64,000 nt of DNA from Photorhabdus akhurstii (GTDB taxonomy: Bacteria; Pseudomonadota; Gammaproteobacteria; Enterobacterales; Enterobacteriaceae). Under the pieces are notes generated by a model that made no database searches, was not told the DNA's origin, and was given only the letters and a program-made list of their open reading frames with translations. The position numbers and the translations under genes were made by a program. Below, piece by piece: positions 8,300 to 17,778 of this stretch. The stretch lies in the NCBI RefSeq assembly GCF_018448925.1, contig NZ_RCWE01000025.1, positions 1-64,000 of the forward strand. Reading direction: 5' to 3'. The first letter of the stretch is position 1, and each line of letters opens with the position of its first letter.

Positions 8300-9877
8300 A
8301 TGAATTATAATTTGGTTGAGATTATTAGAGACGCTGAAATGGCATATCCCCAAAAAACAGCTTTAATTTTCAACAATCAGAATTATACTTATAAAGATAT
8401 ATGGAGACGAATATGCGCTATTGCAGCAGGTATGAGGCTGGATGGATTACAGCAAGGAGACAAGGTAGTAATTTGTTTAGGAAATCATATAAACTCTATT
8501 GCTATATTTTTTGCTGCGCAAAAAATAGGGGCCTGCCCATCTATCATCGCATTTGATACACCAGAAGAAAAAATTAAATTTATTTTAGACAACAGTGGAG
8601 CGAGTTTTTTATTCACTTCTTCAAAGATTGCGGCGACATTACTAAAATATGATCATTTTTATTTCTCAAATATTAATTTGATTGTTGATAAAGTTGAGCA
8701 TATATGTGCTGAAAATAACTTAATTAATCTTGATGATTTTATTTCCGATCCGATTTCTGAAGCTAATATCCCACTTCAGGCAATTAGTGTCGATTTAGCT
8801 TCTATTATTTATACTTCAGGTTCTACTGGTGAACCAAAAGGAGTTATGTTAAGTCACCAAAATATGATGGCGGCTACACGGTCTCTAGTAAATTATTTAG
8901 AGTACCGCCACAATGATACTATAATGGCAGTATTGCCAATTGCCTTTGATTACGGATTATATCAGATAATTTTAGCATTTTTTGTTGGGGGAACAGTGGT
9001 ACTTGAGTCAAATAATACGCCGCCACCAGTAGTATTAAGGCATATTCAACAGTACCGTTGCACAATTATGCCTGGGCTATCATCACTGTATAGTTTACTT
9101 GATATTTATGCTAGTAAAGGTTCTTTTGATTTGAGTTCCATACGTCTTGTATCCAATACAGGTATGGCTTTGCGTAAGCAGCATGTGTCAATGATTAAAA
9201 GACTATTCCCTACAGCCAAAATATTTTCTATGTATGGACTAACAGAATGTAAACGTTGTACATATCTTCCTCCAGATGATCTAGACCGCAAACCAGATAG
9301 CGTGGGGATTGCTATCCCAAATACTCAAATTATGGTAGTAAATGATAATAATCAACCCTGTGCAGTAGGCGAAATTGGACAGTTATTAATTCGCGGAGAA
9401 ACCGTAATGCAAGGATACTGGCGTAACTCTGAAGCAACAGAAAAAAGAATTGGCATACATCCTATCTATGGGGATCGTTGTCTATATTCTGGTGACTACG
9501 GTTGGTTAGATGAAGAGGGATATTTCTATTTCGCTGGTCGTATGGACGAAGTTGCAAAAGTCCGTGGTCGCAAGGTGATTTTCAGTGAAATTGAAAAAGT
9601 TTTATTTGGTCATGATTCTATTATAGAAGCCGCGGTTATTGTACATTCTGATGAAAAAAGTCCTGAAGATAGTATTATTGCTTTTGTGGCAGCTCAGACA
9701 CAAGAAAAACTATTAGAATCTGATTTGAAAAAATTTTGTTCTAACTTACTAGAATCATACCAAATACCTAATGTTTTTATACAACTGTCTCAATTACCCA
9801 AAAATGCAAATGGAAAGTTTGATAAACATCAACTGCGTCAAAGATATCAATCTATAGTTCAGGAGCAGTTCGCATGA
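8300..9877 (+). CDS. AMP-forming acyl/aminoacyl ligase
   Basis: A 525-residue ANL-superfamily enzyme. Core motifs are clear: the P-loop-like IYTSGSTGEPKG (about 173-184), MYGLTECKR (A5), YSGDYGWLDEEG (A7), GRMDEVAKVRGRKV (A8) and NANGKFDKHQ with the catalytic C-terminal Lys (A10). It activates a carboxylic acid as an adenylate and transfers it to CoA or to the cluster's carrier protein. Length and style resemble the 'acyl-CoA ligase, exosortase A system-associated' family, as well as prolyl/aryl ligases that load free-standing carriers, and I cannot choose between them. It starts 25 bases after the disrupted exporter and overlaps the next gene by 4 bases (ATGA). Confidence 0.85.
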   Translation: MNYNLVEIIRDAEMAYPQKTALIFNNQNYTYKDIWRRICAIAAGMRLDGLQQGDKVVICLGNHINSIAIFFAAQKIGACPSIIAFDTPEEKIKFILDNSGASFLFTSSKIAATLLKYDHFYFSNINLIVDKVEHICAENNLINLDDFISDPISEANIPLQAISVDLASIIYTSGSTGEPKGVMLSHQNMMAATRSLVNYLEYRHNDTIMAVLPIAFDYGLYQIILAFFVGGTVVLESNNTPPPVVLRHIQQYRCTIMPGLSSLYSLLDIYASKGSFDLSSIRLVSNTGMALRKQHVSMIKRLFPTAKIFSMYGLTECKRCTYLPPDDLDRKPDSVGIAIPNTQIMVVNDNNQPCAVGEIGQLLIRGETVMQGYWRNSEATEKRIGIHPIYGDRCLYSGDYGWLDEEGYFYFAGRMDEVAKVRGRKVIFSEIEKVLFGHDSIIEAAVIVHSDEKSPEDSIIAFVAAQTQEKLLESDLKKFCSNLLESYQIPNVFIQLSQLPKNANGKFDKHQLRQRYQSIVQEQFA

Positions 9878-10947
9878 AACATCATCATGTGATATTGGTA
9901 TCTTGTGCTATTGTGGCAGTTATTTTTGCAGGAATTTCTATCAATTTGTTTGCTGTTCAGAGTTTTAATCATACTGAGAAAAAAGATATCAAAACACCTG
10001 TTGCACAAAAAGGGCCACAACCCGTTTTGGTTGAAACAGCACAGGTCACTTCAACGAATTGGCAAGATAGAAAGAGTGTTATTGCTACAGTTAAGTCAAT
10101 ACGCTATCTCCCTGTTCGAGCTGAAATATCTGGGACCATTTTGCAAATTGCACCTGCCGGAAAGCAGGTGCCAATCAATGGGGTATTGTATCATTTTGAC
10201 GACCACGTTGAGCGTTTTCAGCTTAAGGAAAAAGAAGCTCATTTAGATATGGCCAAAAAAAATACCAAGCGTGCCGATTTGCTGGTGAATAAGGCAATTT
10301 CACAAGCTGCTCAACAAGCTGAACACGTTAACTTAGCTCATGCTGTCAGTGAAGTAGAAAAATTTAAAAATACATTGCGTAAAATGATGGTTACAGCCCC
10401 ATTTGCTGGAGTTGTTAGTTTACATGATTTGACACCAGGACAGTTGATTCAAGAAGGCCAAACGTTATTTTCATTTTATGATCCAAATGATTTATATGTT
10501 GAATTTAGTGTCCCTGAAACTGATATTGGAACTCTGTCACCTGGTGTCCAGATTAATATAAATGATACTGTCGCTGGTTTTACTGGTATAGCTAACATTA
10601 CATTGGTCAATACTGAAGTAAACCCTATCAACAGAACTCTAACATTACGGGCTAAATTGGAAAAAGGTAATTTTCGTCATGGCTCTAGCGTTCGGGTGAC
10701 TTATCCTGCGAGTTCTCCTCAGATGACGCTAGTGATACCCAAAGTTGCTGTGCGTTATAGTGCCTATGGACAATCAGTATTTGTAGTAAAAGACAATCGA
10801 GCCCAGATTCGCTCTATTATTACTGGGGACGATAATAAGGGTATTGTTCAAGTAAGGAAAGGGCTAGAAAAAGGTGAATTAGTGGTGACCGCCGGGCAAA
10901 TGCGTCTATACCCAGACGCTCCTATTCGTCAGGAAATCCACCAATGA
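9874..10947 (+). CDS. RND efflux periplasmic adaptor (HlyD/MFP family)
   Basis: A 357-residue membrane-fusion protein. An N-terminal anchor (VILVSCAIVAVIFAGISINL) is followed by a lipoyl-like half (RYLPVRAEISGTI), a short alpha-hairpin (about 110-150) and the second lipoyl half with APFAGVVSLHDLTPGQ, then beta-barrel and membrane-proximal domains (SVFVVKDNRAQIR). Such adaptors bridge an inner-membrane RND pump to an outer-membrane channel. It overlaps the pump gene by 4 bases, as is usual. No TolC-type gene is nearby, so a chromosomal TolC is presumably used. Confidence 0.9.
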   Translation: MKHHHVILVSCAIVAVIFAGISINLFAVQSFNHTEKKDIKTPVAQKGPQPVLVETAQVTSTNWQDRKSVIATVKSIRYLPVRAEISGTILQIAPAGKQVPINGVLYHFDDHVERFQLKEKEAHLDMAKKNTKRADLLVNKAISQAAQQAEHVNLAHAVSEVEKFKNTLRKMMVTAPFAGVVSLHDLTPGQLIQEGQTLFSFYDPNDLYVEFSVPETDIGTLSPGVQININDTVAGFTGIANITLVNTEVNPINRTLTLRAKLEKGNFRHGSSVRVTYPASSPQMTLVIPKVAVRYSAYGQSVFVVKDNRAQIRSIITGDDNKGIVQVRKGLEKGELVVTAGQMRLYPDAPIRQEIHQ

Positions 10948-13900
10948 AAATTATCGGTCTTTTTTTACGTCGTCCAATCATAGTAACAACATTCAGTGGT
11001 TTGTTGTTTATTGCTGGCTTGTTTTCTATAGGGTATCTACCAGTAGGCCTTTATCCAAGTGTAGATGCAGATGCAATTAGTGTCAGTACTTTTTATCCTG
11101 GTGCCTCGGCAGATCTAATAGATGGACGTATTACGTCAGAAGTATTATCGGCAATATCTGGAATTGATGATATTAACTACGTCACCAGCACTTCAGAAAC
11201 TGGGAGTAGCAAGGTAGTATTGCATTTGGCAATTGGTAGCGATACTCAAAAAGTATTAACTAATATCATGGAACGAGTCAATACCATATCTCATTTCCCC
11301 GATGATATGGAGCCACCGCAAATCTCCCGCCAAGAAACGGAACGAATTCCTGATTTCGCATTATCATTTACTAGTGAAACAATGCAAGCTGCACAGGTAT
11401 CGGATTTTTTGCACCGAGTTGTTAAACCACGCTTAGAATCTTTAAAAGGGGTGGGGAATGTAGAAATATTGGGTAGTGAATATGCAATGAGAATTTGGTT
11501 AGATCCAGAGCGTATGGAACGCCACGGTGTAACCACAATAGATATCAGCAAAAGTTTAAAATTGGAGAATGCTCAAGCGAATGGAGGTGCTTTACATGAT
11601 AGTAAATTACGTTTTCAACTTGTACCAGAAACAGGGCTTTCAACAATAGGTGATTTTGCTAATTTATCTATCATGACTGCAACAAATATATCTCCGGTTC
11701 GTCTAAAGGATGTAGCTGACATTGAATTAGGAGGCAGTCAGCCGGAAATTAAATCTATTTTTAACGGTAAACCTGCCACAATAGTATTGATCAACTGGCA
11801 ACAAGGTAGTAATCCCTTATTGGCTGCTGATGATATATATAAAACCATAGGAGAATTGAAATCCAGTTTTCCCTATGATTTACAGTCTAACGTGCTTATC
11901 GACAGTAGTGAATATATTGGCGGTGCGGTGCATGAAGTTTTCATCACTATTTTACTTACTTGCTGTGCTGTTACCCTAGTAATATTTTTGGGAGCAGGAA
12001 CATTACGAGCTGTTGTGATCCCAGTTATTGCCATTCCACTCTCTTTGATTGGTGTGTGCTTAATTATTCATTTGTGTGGTTTTTCAATTAATACACTGAC
12101 CTTGCTAGCAATGGTTCTAGCCACAGGGCTGGTAGTCGATGATGCTATAATTGTGTTAGACATTGCTCTACATAGAATGCGAATGGGAGATACTCCTTAT
12201 CAGGCTGCGTTAAAAGGAGGGAATGAAATTGCTACATCTCTAGTAACCATGACTTTAACTCTAGCAATAGTATATTTACCGTTAGCATTTATTGGTGGAA
12301 TTGTAGGAAAGCTGTTTTCTGAATTTGCAGTGACTCTTGCCGGAGCTGTAATCATCTCTGGGATATTAGCACTCAGCCTAACTCCTGTCATGTGCGCACG
12401 TATGCTATCGACAAATCATCAACATTCATTGATGGTGATACGAGTGGAAAAGATATTTACTCGCTTCCGTCGTAGTTATGAACGTGTTTTAATTCGAATA
12501 ATGAAAACTGGAAATTTCCCACTATGGCTATGGGGAACTACGTTAGCTGGTGTAACCATTCTGTTCATTATATTACCTCATGCTCTAGCTCCCAAAGAAG
12601 ATCAGGGTAGCTTAATGGTAATTGCAGAAGGCCCCAGCGTCATAGGAACAGACTATATTGAGCAACATACACCGATATTAGAGAATATTTATAGTACCTT
12701 GCCGGAAATAGCTAATTTTAACTATGTCATAGGCGTACCAAAAGACAACCAACTACTTTCTTTTGTTCGATTAATTAATTGGTCCGAACGTCAACGTTCA
12801 ACAATACAATTACAACCAGAATTACAGAATATTGTAGCTAAAATCCCGGCATTACAGTCGGTAGTAATCTTGCCTTCTTCCTTGCCAGGTGTCGGAGGAT
12901 TGCCTTTCCAATTTGTGCTCAAACATGAAGATAAAGATTACGCTAATCTAGATGCGCTTAGTGATCTAATGCTACGGGAAATGCGTGCTAGTGGTATGTT
13001 TCTATTTTTGAAAAAAGATTTGAAATATGATACTCCGCAGATTCACATACGGCTAGATCGTGAACAACTGGCGAAAGTGGGGGTTTCCGCTTCAGATGTT
13101 GGTTATAGTATGAATTTGGCATACGCCAATACTAAGCTACAACCTTTTATTTATGAAGGACGGACCTATAGCGTCATTATGGCCTTGAAAAAAACTGAAC
13201 GGGCTGCAATACAATCACTGTTAGATCTACAGGTACGAAGTATAGATGGCAATCTTATTAGACTAGGAAGTCTGGTGACTCAAAATCCTGAAGTAGGTCC
13301 CGAATCTCTCAATACGTTCCAAAAACAAGCTGCTGTGACACTGCAAGGTGTGTTAGCTCCGGGAATAGGACAATCAGAAGCAACAGAGTTTGCTCGTCAG
13401 CTACTCCACAACCTCAAGCCACAGGGAGTGTCATACGACCTATCAGGAGAAACACGACAAAGCAAAGAAGAAGGACAACGTTTACTAGTAACTTTTGCTA
13501 TAGCATTAGTAGGTATTTATTGTCTATTAGCATTACAACTTACTAATTATCTGGGGCCACTCATTGTTTTACTGGGTAGCATTCCTTTTTCAGTACTAGG
13601 CGCATTACTAGCGTTATCTTGGTTTGATGTGCCACTTGATATGTTTACACAAGTTGGCATGCTGACTTTAGTTGGGTTGATCAGTAAGCAAGGAATTTTA
13701 ATGGTGCAAGCCACTGATAACTTGCACAAAAAAGGTAGTATTAGTATTTACTACGCAACAGTGCGAGCTTCTGCGTCTCGCTTACGCGCAATTGTTCTAA
13801 CTACACTGACTATGATATTGGGAGCCTTACCTCTTTTATTTGCCAGCGGGCCAGCAGCAGAATCCCGTTTTGAACTGGGTCTAGTGATTATCATGGGAAT

Positions 13901-13985
13901 GTTAGTAGGTTCATGCCTCACCCTTTTCCTGCTGCCTTCGCTTTATATCTTTGTACATAAAAAAACGACTGGAGCTACATCGTGA
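10944..13985 (+). CDS. RND multidrug efflux pump (HAE1-type)
   Basis: 1013 residues, the usual size of AcrB/MexB relatives, with 12 expected membrane segments and two large periplasmic loops. The proton-relay motif GLVVDDAIIVLD in segment 4 holds the paired Asp residues, and SKQGILMVQATD in segment 10 supplies the conserved Lys. The N-terminus LFLRRPIIVTTFSGLLF is typical of the family. It sits inside the cluster with 4-base overlaps on both sides, which argues that it exports the cluster product or protects against it. It may partly replace the broken MATE exporter. Substrate cannot be read from sequence. Confidence 0.93.
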   Translation: MKIIGLFLRRPIIVTTFSGLLFIAGLFSIGYLPVGLYPSVDADAISVSTFYPGASADLIDGRITSEVLSAISGIDDINYVTSTSETGSSKVVLHLAIGSDTQKVLTNIMERVNTISHFPDDMEPPQISRQETERIPDFALSFTSETMQAAQVSDFLHRVVKPRLESLKGVGNVEILGSEYAMRIWLDPERMERHGVTTIDISKSLKLENAQANGGALHDSKLRFQLVPETGLSTIGDFANLSIMTATNISPVRLKDVADIELGGSQPEIKSIFNGKPATIVLINWQQGSNPLLAADDIYKTIGELKSSFPYDLQSNVLIDSSEYIGGAVHEVFITILLTCCAVTLVIFLGAGTLRAVVIPVIAIPLSLIGVCLIIHLCGFSINTLTLLAMVLATGLVVDDAIIVLDIALHRMRMGDTPYQAALKGGNEIATSLVTMTLTLAIVYLPLAFIGGIVGKLFSEFAVTLAGAVIISGILALSLTPVMCARMLSTNHQHSLMVIRVEKIFTRFRRSYERVLIRIMKTGNFPLWLWGTTLAGVTILFIILPHALAPKEDQGSLMVIAEGPSVIGTDYIEQHTPILENIYSTLPEIANFNYVIGVPKDNQLLSFVRLINWSERQRSTIQLQPELQNIVAKIPALQSVVILPSSLPGVGGLPFQFVLKHEDKDYANLDALSDLMLREMRASGMFLFLKKDLKYDTPQIHIRLDREQLAKVGVSASDVGYSMNLAYANTKLQPFIYEGRTYSVIMALKKTERAAIQSLLDLQVRSIDGNLIRLGSLVTQNPEVGPESLNTFQKQAAVTLQGVLAPGIGQSEATEFARQLLHNLKPQGVSYDLSGETRQSKEEGQRLLVTFAIALVGIYCLLALQLTNYLGPLIVLLGSIPFSVLGALLALSWFDVPLDMFTQVGMLTLVGLISKQGILMVQATDNLHKKGSISIYYATVRASASRLRAIVLTTLTMILGALPLLFASGPAAESRFELGLVIIMGMLVGSCLTLFLLPSLYIFVHKKTTGATS

Positions 13986-14929
13986 GTCTAATAATCAATG
14001 ACATTGGTGTTTATTTGCCAGAACAGAAAATTGGCTTGGAACAAGTTCCTATTGAACCCCAATTATCTGAAGATGCAATCAAGATATATCAGCGTTTTTA
14101 TGGATTAAATCACATAGCTATCAGTAAGATATCTCTGGAAGAGATGATGTATCGTGCAGCTCAAGATACGCTGACACGTAATGGTATAACAATAGAATCT
14201 ATTACTTTACTTATTCATGCGCATACTGCTTCAGAAACCTGGACTTATCCAAATAATTTGTTGTCGAGGTTGAACCGACGATTGGGACTGCGTAATGCGA
14301 CTTGCTTTTCCATTCATTCGAATAACTGTGCTTCTAATCTTAATGGATTACAGGTAATTCAAAATCATCTAATTGGAAATAATAGTCAAGGTTATGCATT
14401 ATTGCTGACCGCTGACCTAACTTTTAGCGGTATTCTACAACAAATTCCCAATACTACGTTGTGTGGCGACGCCGCTACAGCTTGCATAATTAGTCTAGGA
14501 GGTGACGGGGCCAAAATGAAAGCCTTAGAGCTTGATTACTATGGACAACATTCTAAAGGCTCCTGGCAAACTACCGAAGAACAAGCGCAATTTGAAACCA
14601 GCTATGCTGAACGCTTGGCTAATGTAATGGAACGTTGTTTAAAACAATCTAATTTGTCTTGGGAACATATCCGTTGGGTTTTCCCCCACAATGTTAACTT
14701 GATTTCATGGCGTGATGTAACCCAAAAAATTGCATTACCTCTGAACAAAGTTTATTTGGATAAATTACCTGAATTGGGTCACTGTTTTGGGGCGGATATC
14801 TTTATCAATTGGAATTTTGCTAAAGATACACTGCGATTAGGAGATTATGTAATGGTTGCTACTGTAGGGTTAGGAGCAGTTTTTGGTGCTGCTATTTTTC
14901 AGTTGATTGAAGGGGATATTGAATCATGA
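13982..14929 (+). CDS. KAS III-like acyltransferase/condensing enzyme
   Basis: 315 residues with GTG start at 13982 overlapping the pump stop. Thiolase fold with nucleophile Cys116 in SNNCASNL and His236 in PHNVNL; the third position of the usual Cys-His-Asn triad reads LGHCFGAD, so the Asn of FabH appears to be His. Motifs LCGDAATACII and VGLGAVFGAAIF fit the family. Altered triads are known in KAS III relatives that transfer acyl groups to O or N instead of condensing with malonyl-ACP, and this may be such an enzyme. Its closest relative in the window is the protein at 18691. The 4-base overlap with the next ligase gene suggests they act together. Confidence 0.75.
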   Translation: MSLIINDIGVYLPEQKIGLEQVPIEPQLSEDAIKIYQRFYGLNHIAISKISLEEMMYRAAQDTLTRNGITIESITLLIHAHTASETWTYPNNLLSRLNRRLGLRNATCFSIHSNNCASNLNGLQVIQNHLIGNNSQGYALLLTADLTFSGILQQIPNTTLCGDAATACIISLGGDGAKMKALELDYYGQHSKGSWQTTEEQAQFETSYAERLANVMERCLKQSNLSWEHIRWVFPHNVNLISWRDVTQKIALPLNKVYLDKLPELGHCFGADIFINWNFAKDTLRLGDYVMVATVGLGAVFGAAIFQLIEGDIES

Positions 14930-16491
14930 AAGTTTTTCAACACTTAGGTGAATGGCTGTATGATTGCGCACTGAAATATGCAGATTACGAAGCGTTATCT
15001 ATTGAGAATGATGTATACAGCTACCGTGAGCTACATGAGTTAGCATCCCTTCTGGCCCGGGGTTTCTCTCTTTCACAGGGAAAATATTGTGCTTTGCTTG
15101 GAAGAAGAAATATAGGAATCTTAGCAGGTGTTGTAGCCTCATTATGTTACGGTAAGACTTATTTACCATTAAACGAAAACGAGACTCCTGAGGGGCTGAG
15201 TTTATTATCTAAAATTACCGACTTTGATTTATTAGTGACTTGCGCTGAGGAACAAAACTTATTGCACGATTTGTTGAAACATATAGACAAACCGTTAGTA
15301 ATAATTTTGTCAGATAGTAAACAGCGCCCGAATTGGTGTAATGATTATCCAAAACACTATTTTCTCTCACATGCTGATTTAGCCAGGATGCCTACCGCAC
15401 AAATGAAAACGGATAATCCTGATGCATATTTGATGTTTACATCAGGTAGTACAGGTAATCCTAAAGGAGTTGAGGTTGCACATACTAATGTTACACGCTA
15501 TGTATCCAATACCATAGCGCTGTATCAACCAACTTGCGCTGATCGTTTTTCTCAAATTTGTCCTCTGAGCTTTGATGTTTCCATCCATGATCTATTTGTT
15601 CCTTGGACTATTGGAGCATCGACTCATGTTTTTGATGCCAAAAACAGTTTAATGCTTGGAGGGTTTGTTCGAGATAAACATCTGACATTTTGGGCATCGG
15701 TGCCTTCTGTTATTCTATACTTTCAGCGCTTACGACAATTGGAACCTGGTTCTTTTCCTAATTTACGCCAATCGTTATTTTGTGGAGAACCTTTGTTACA
15801 GAACATGGCTAAAAGCTGGCATATAGCTGCACCTGCATCACATATTGATAACATTTATGGGCCAACAGAAGCGACAGTTGCAGTTTGTGGTTATCGCTGG
15901 AGCCCTGAGTCGGCAATAACTAATGAATTGGTTGTTCCAATCGGGACTCCTTATCCTGGTACAAAGTTAAAGATTGGGCGTCAGCGTCAAAACGAAGGAG
16001 ATGTAGAAGAAGGTGAATTATGGATTGGCGGTGAGCAGGTGGTTAGTGGTTACTTATCAAGTAACGCTATGCAGGCTGATAACTTCGAATATGATGGTAA
16101 TTGTTATTGGTATCGTACTGGAGACTGGGTTAAACGTGACAATGATGGGATATTTCATTTTTTAGGACGCTGTGATGATCAACTGAAAGTCAATGGTCAG
16201 CGTTTGGAGCGTTTGGAAATTGAGTCAATGCTGAGTAAAGCAGTAGGAGTTGACGATATTGCGGTTATTGGCTGGCCTGTCATCTCAGGGAACTGTGTTG
16301 AAGGATTAGTGTTTTTTATTTCCTGGCATGAAAAATCCAATCCAGAGCTGCGTAAAATATGTCAGCAGTTTATGCCCCGAAGTATGTGGCCAACAAGATT
16401 AGTGATAGGGGCTATTCCTAAAAATCGTAATGGAAAAACAGACTATAAGCAATTAAAGGCAAAGCTTGCTGAAGGTAGAGTATCTTCTTAA
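14926..16491 (+). CDS. Stand-alone amino-acid adenylating enzyme (DltA/NRPS A-domain-like)
   Basis: 521 residues with a complete set of adenylation motifs: MFTSGSTGNPKGVEVAH (A3), FDVSIHDLF (A4), NIYGPTEATVAV (A5), YRTGDWVKRD (A7), GRCDDQLKVNGQR (A8) and NRNGKTDYKQ (A10 Lys). The Asp in FDVS corresponds to Asp235 of GrsA, which binds the alpha-amino group, so the substrate is probably an alpha-amino acid. The FCGEPL and VPSVILYF segments recall DltA (D-alanine ligase). There are no condensation or carrier domains, so it should load the separate carrier protein. It ends the first gene block; a 354-base gap with a long inverted repeat follows. Confidence 0.85.
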   Translation: MKVFQHLGEWLYDCALKYADYEALSIENDVYSYRELHELASLLARGFSLSQGKYCALLGRRNIGILAGVVASLCYGKTYLPLNENETPEGLSLLSKITDFDLLVTCAEEQNLLHDLLKHIDKPLVIILSDSKQRPNWCNDYPKHYFLSHADLARMPTAQMKTDNPDAYLMFTSGSTGNPKGVEVAHTNVTRYVSNTIALYQPTCADRFSQICPLSFDVSIHDLFVPWTIGASTHVFDAKNSLMLGGFVRDKHLTFWASVPSVILYFQRLRQLEPGSFPNLRQSLFCGEPLLQNMAKSWHIAAPASHIDNIYGPTEATVAVCGYRWSPESAITNELVVPIGTPYPGTKLKIGRQRQNEGDVEEGELWIGGEQVVSGYLSSNAMQADNFEYDGNCYWYRTGDWVKRDNDGIFHFLGRCDDQLKVNGQRLERLEIESMLSKAVGVDDIAVIGWPVISGNCVEGLVFFISWHEKSNPELRKICQQFMPRSMWPTRLVIGAIPKNRNGKTDYKQLKAKLAEGRVSS

Positions 16492-16559
16492 CGGTCTGGT
16501 ACTTAACTTATGGAATAAAAATTTAATAAAAAAATCAGTATCCATTAATTATATACTTT

Positions 16560-16629
16560 AAGATGCAGGTTTGATATGTAAGTTATTTATTTTAAATAAT
16601 ATAATTATGAGATTAGAAACCTGCATCTT
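16560..16629. repeat. 13-bp perfect inverted repeat in the intra-cluster gap
   Basis: Arms AAGATGCAGGTTT (16560-16572) and its exact complement (16617-16629) enclose 44 AT-rich bases that contain a second 7-bp inverted repeat (TTATTTA/TAAATAA). It lies in the only gap over 300 bases inside the cluster (16492-16845), between the ligase and hydrolase genes. There is no T-run after the stem, so it is not a classic terminator; an operator, an mRNA-stability hairpin or the scar of a small mobile element are options. The rest of the gap shows no gene. Confidence 0.6.
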
Positions 16630-16845
16630 CACTCTGAAAAGGTATAGAAAAAAGTAAAAATATTTCTTAATGGAATTAAATTTCCTCTATAGCGTAGAAA
16701 ATATAAATAAAATGAATGAAGTCTATGATTTAATAAGAAAGTAATTGTATAAAATTGGTAAAAAAAACATTAATGGAAAATTATTTTATTGAATGGAATT
16801 TGGTCACTTTACTAAGCAATGGTAATAAATTGGAGGTTTATTTAA

Positions 16846-17778
16846 ATGCCAAACGGAATCAATGATATACTGCACATCATTGGTAGTGGAGTAATACATT
16901 ACAATTGGCCATCTTCATTAGGGGCTATTTCCGCTACTCTTTGGTATCCTGCATATGCTGAGAGTGGTATCATAAAGCGATACCGAAATATATTACATGC
17001 AAAATCGGAAGAAAATGCGATCCCTATGGGTACAAACTGGCCATTAATAATAATTTCTCATGGCTCAGGTGGTTCACGTTTTGATCAATCATACCTTGCC
17101 GAGTTTTTATCAACACAAGGTTTTGCTGTGTTAGCAGTGGATCATCAAGATATTCAGGATGCTAGGTATCGTTGGATGAATTTGACAACTAGACCTCGAC
17201 GTTTAGTATACGCATATGATGCACTACTCTTAGAAACTTTAAGTGAGAGAATAAATTTTTCGCATCCATTAGTGATGGGCCATTCCGCTGGAGCGTATGA
17301 TGCATTAGTGATGTGCGGTTGTCAGCCCTGTTTTGAACTGGAGCCAGAGTTTTCACCAGTACTAAATGAACTATCGTATTTTGAGGTTGAGCAATGTTTA
17401 GTTAAGGGTATTGGTGCTGTAATCTTACTGGCTCCAGCTTTGTCAAATTTGTTTCTTGCTAGTACCCTAAATGAAATGCTTTTACCTACTTTAATTTTAT
17501 CCGGTGAAAGAGATACTATGAAGTTGATGGGGTCACCGGCTGATTACGCAATGCACTTGCCTTATGCTGAACATCATATCCTATTTGGAGCTGGTCACTA
17601 CGCTTTTATTTATGAATTTTCTCCTTTATTAAAAGCATTAAATTCAGTCGTTAGCGGTGGTGATTACGTACCAAGAAAAGAGTTGCATTATAAAATAATG
17701 AACTATGTTTCAGCTTTTATAACACCATTTAACACAGAGGAAATTATATCTTTGCCAAGGGAGCCTATTCATGTTTGA
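16846..17778 (+). CDS. Alpha/beta hydrolase (dienelactone/PAF-acetylhydrolase-like)
   Basis: 310 residues with ATG at 16846 after GGAGG (16832-16836). The oxyanion region is IIISHGSGGSRFD, the nucleophile elbow is GHSAGA with Ser147, a likely acid is in LILSGERD and the His in FGAGHYAF. There is no signal peptide, so it acts in the cytoplasm. In a carrier-based pathway it could release the product, remove a protecting group or proofread the carrier. Its stop overlaps the next gene by 8 bases, and together with the transglutaminase-like gene it starts the second gene block. Confidence 0.75.
   Translation: MPNGINDILHIIGSGVIHYNWPSSLGAISATLWYPAYAESGIIKRYRNILHAKSEENAIPMGTNWPLIIISHGSGGSRFDQSYLAEFLSTQGFAVLAVDHQDIQDARYRWMNLTTRPRRLVYAYDALLLETLSERINFSHPLVMGHSAGAYDALVMCGCQPCFELEPEFSPVLNELSYFEVEQCLVKGIGAVILLAPALSNLFLASTLNEMLLPTLILSGERDTMKLMGSPADYAMHLPYAEHHILFGAGHYAFIYEFSPLLKALNSVVSGGDYVPRKELHYKIMNYVSAFITPFNTEEIISLPREPIHV

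Noticed and set aside
9905-10246. 113-codon + frame inside the HlyD-type gene
   Set aside because: Out of frame with a well-supported adaptor gene, leucine-rich by composition and without conserved pattern.
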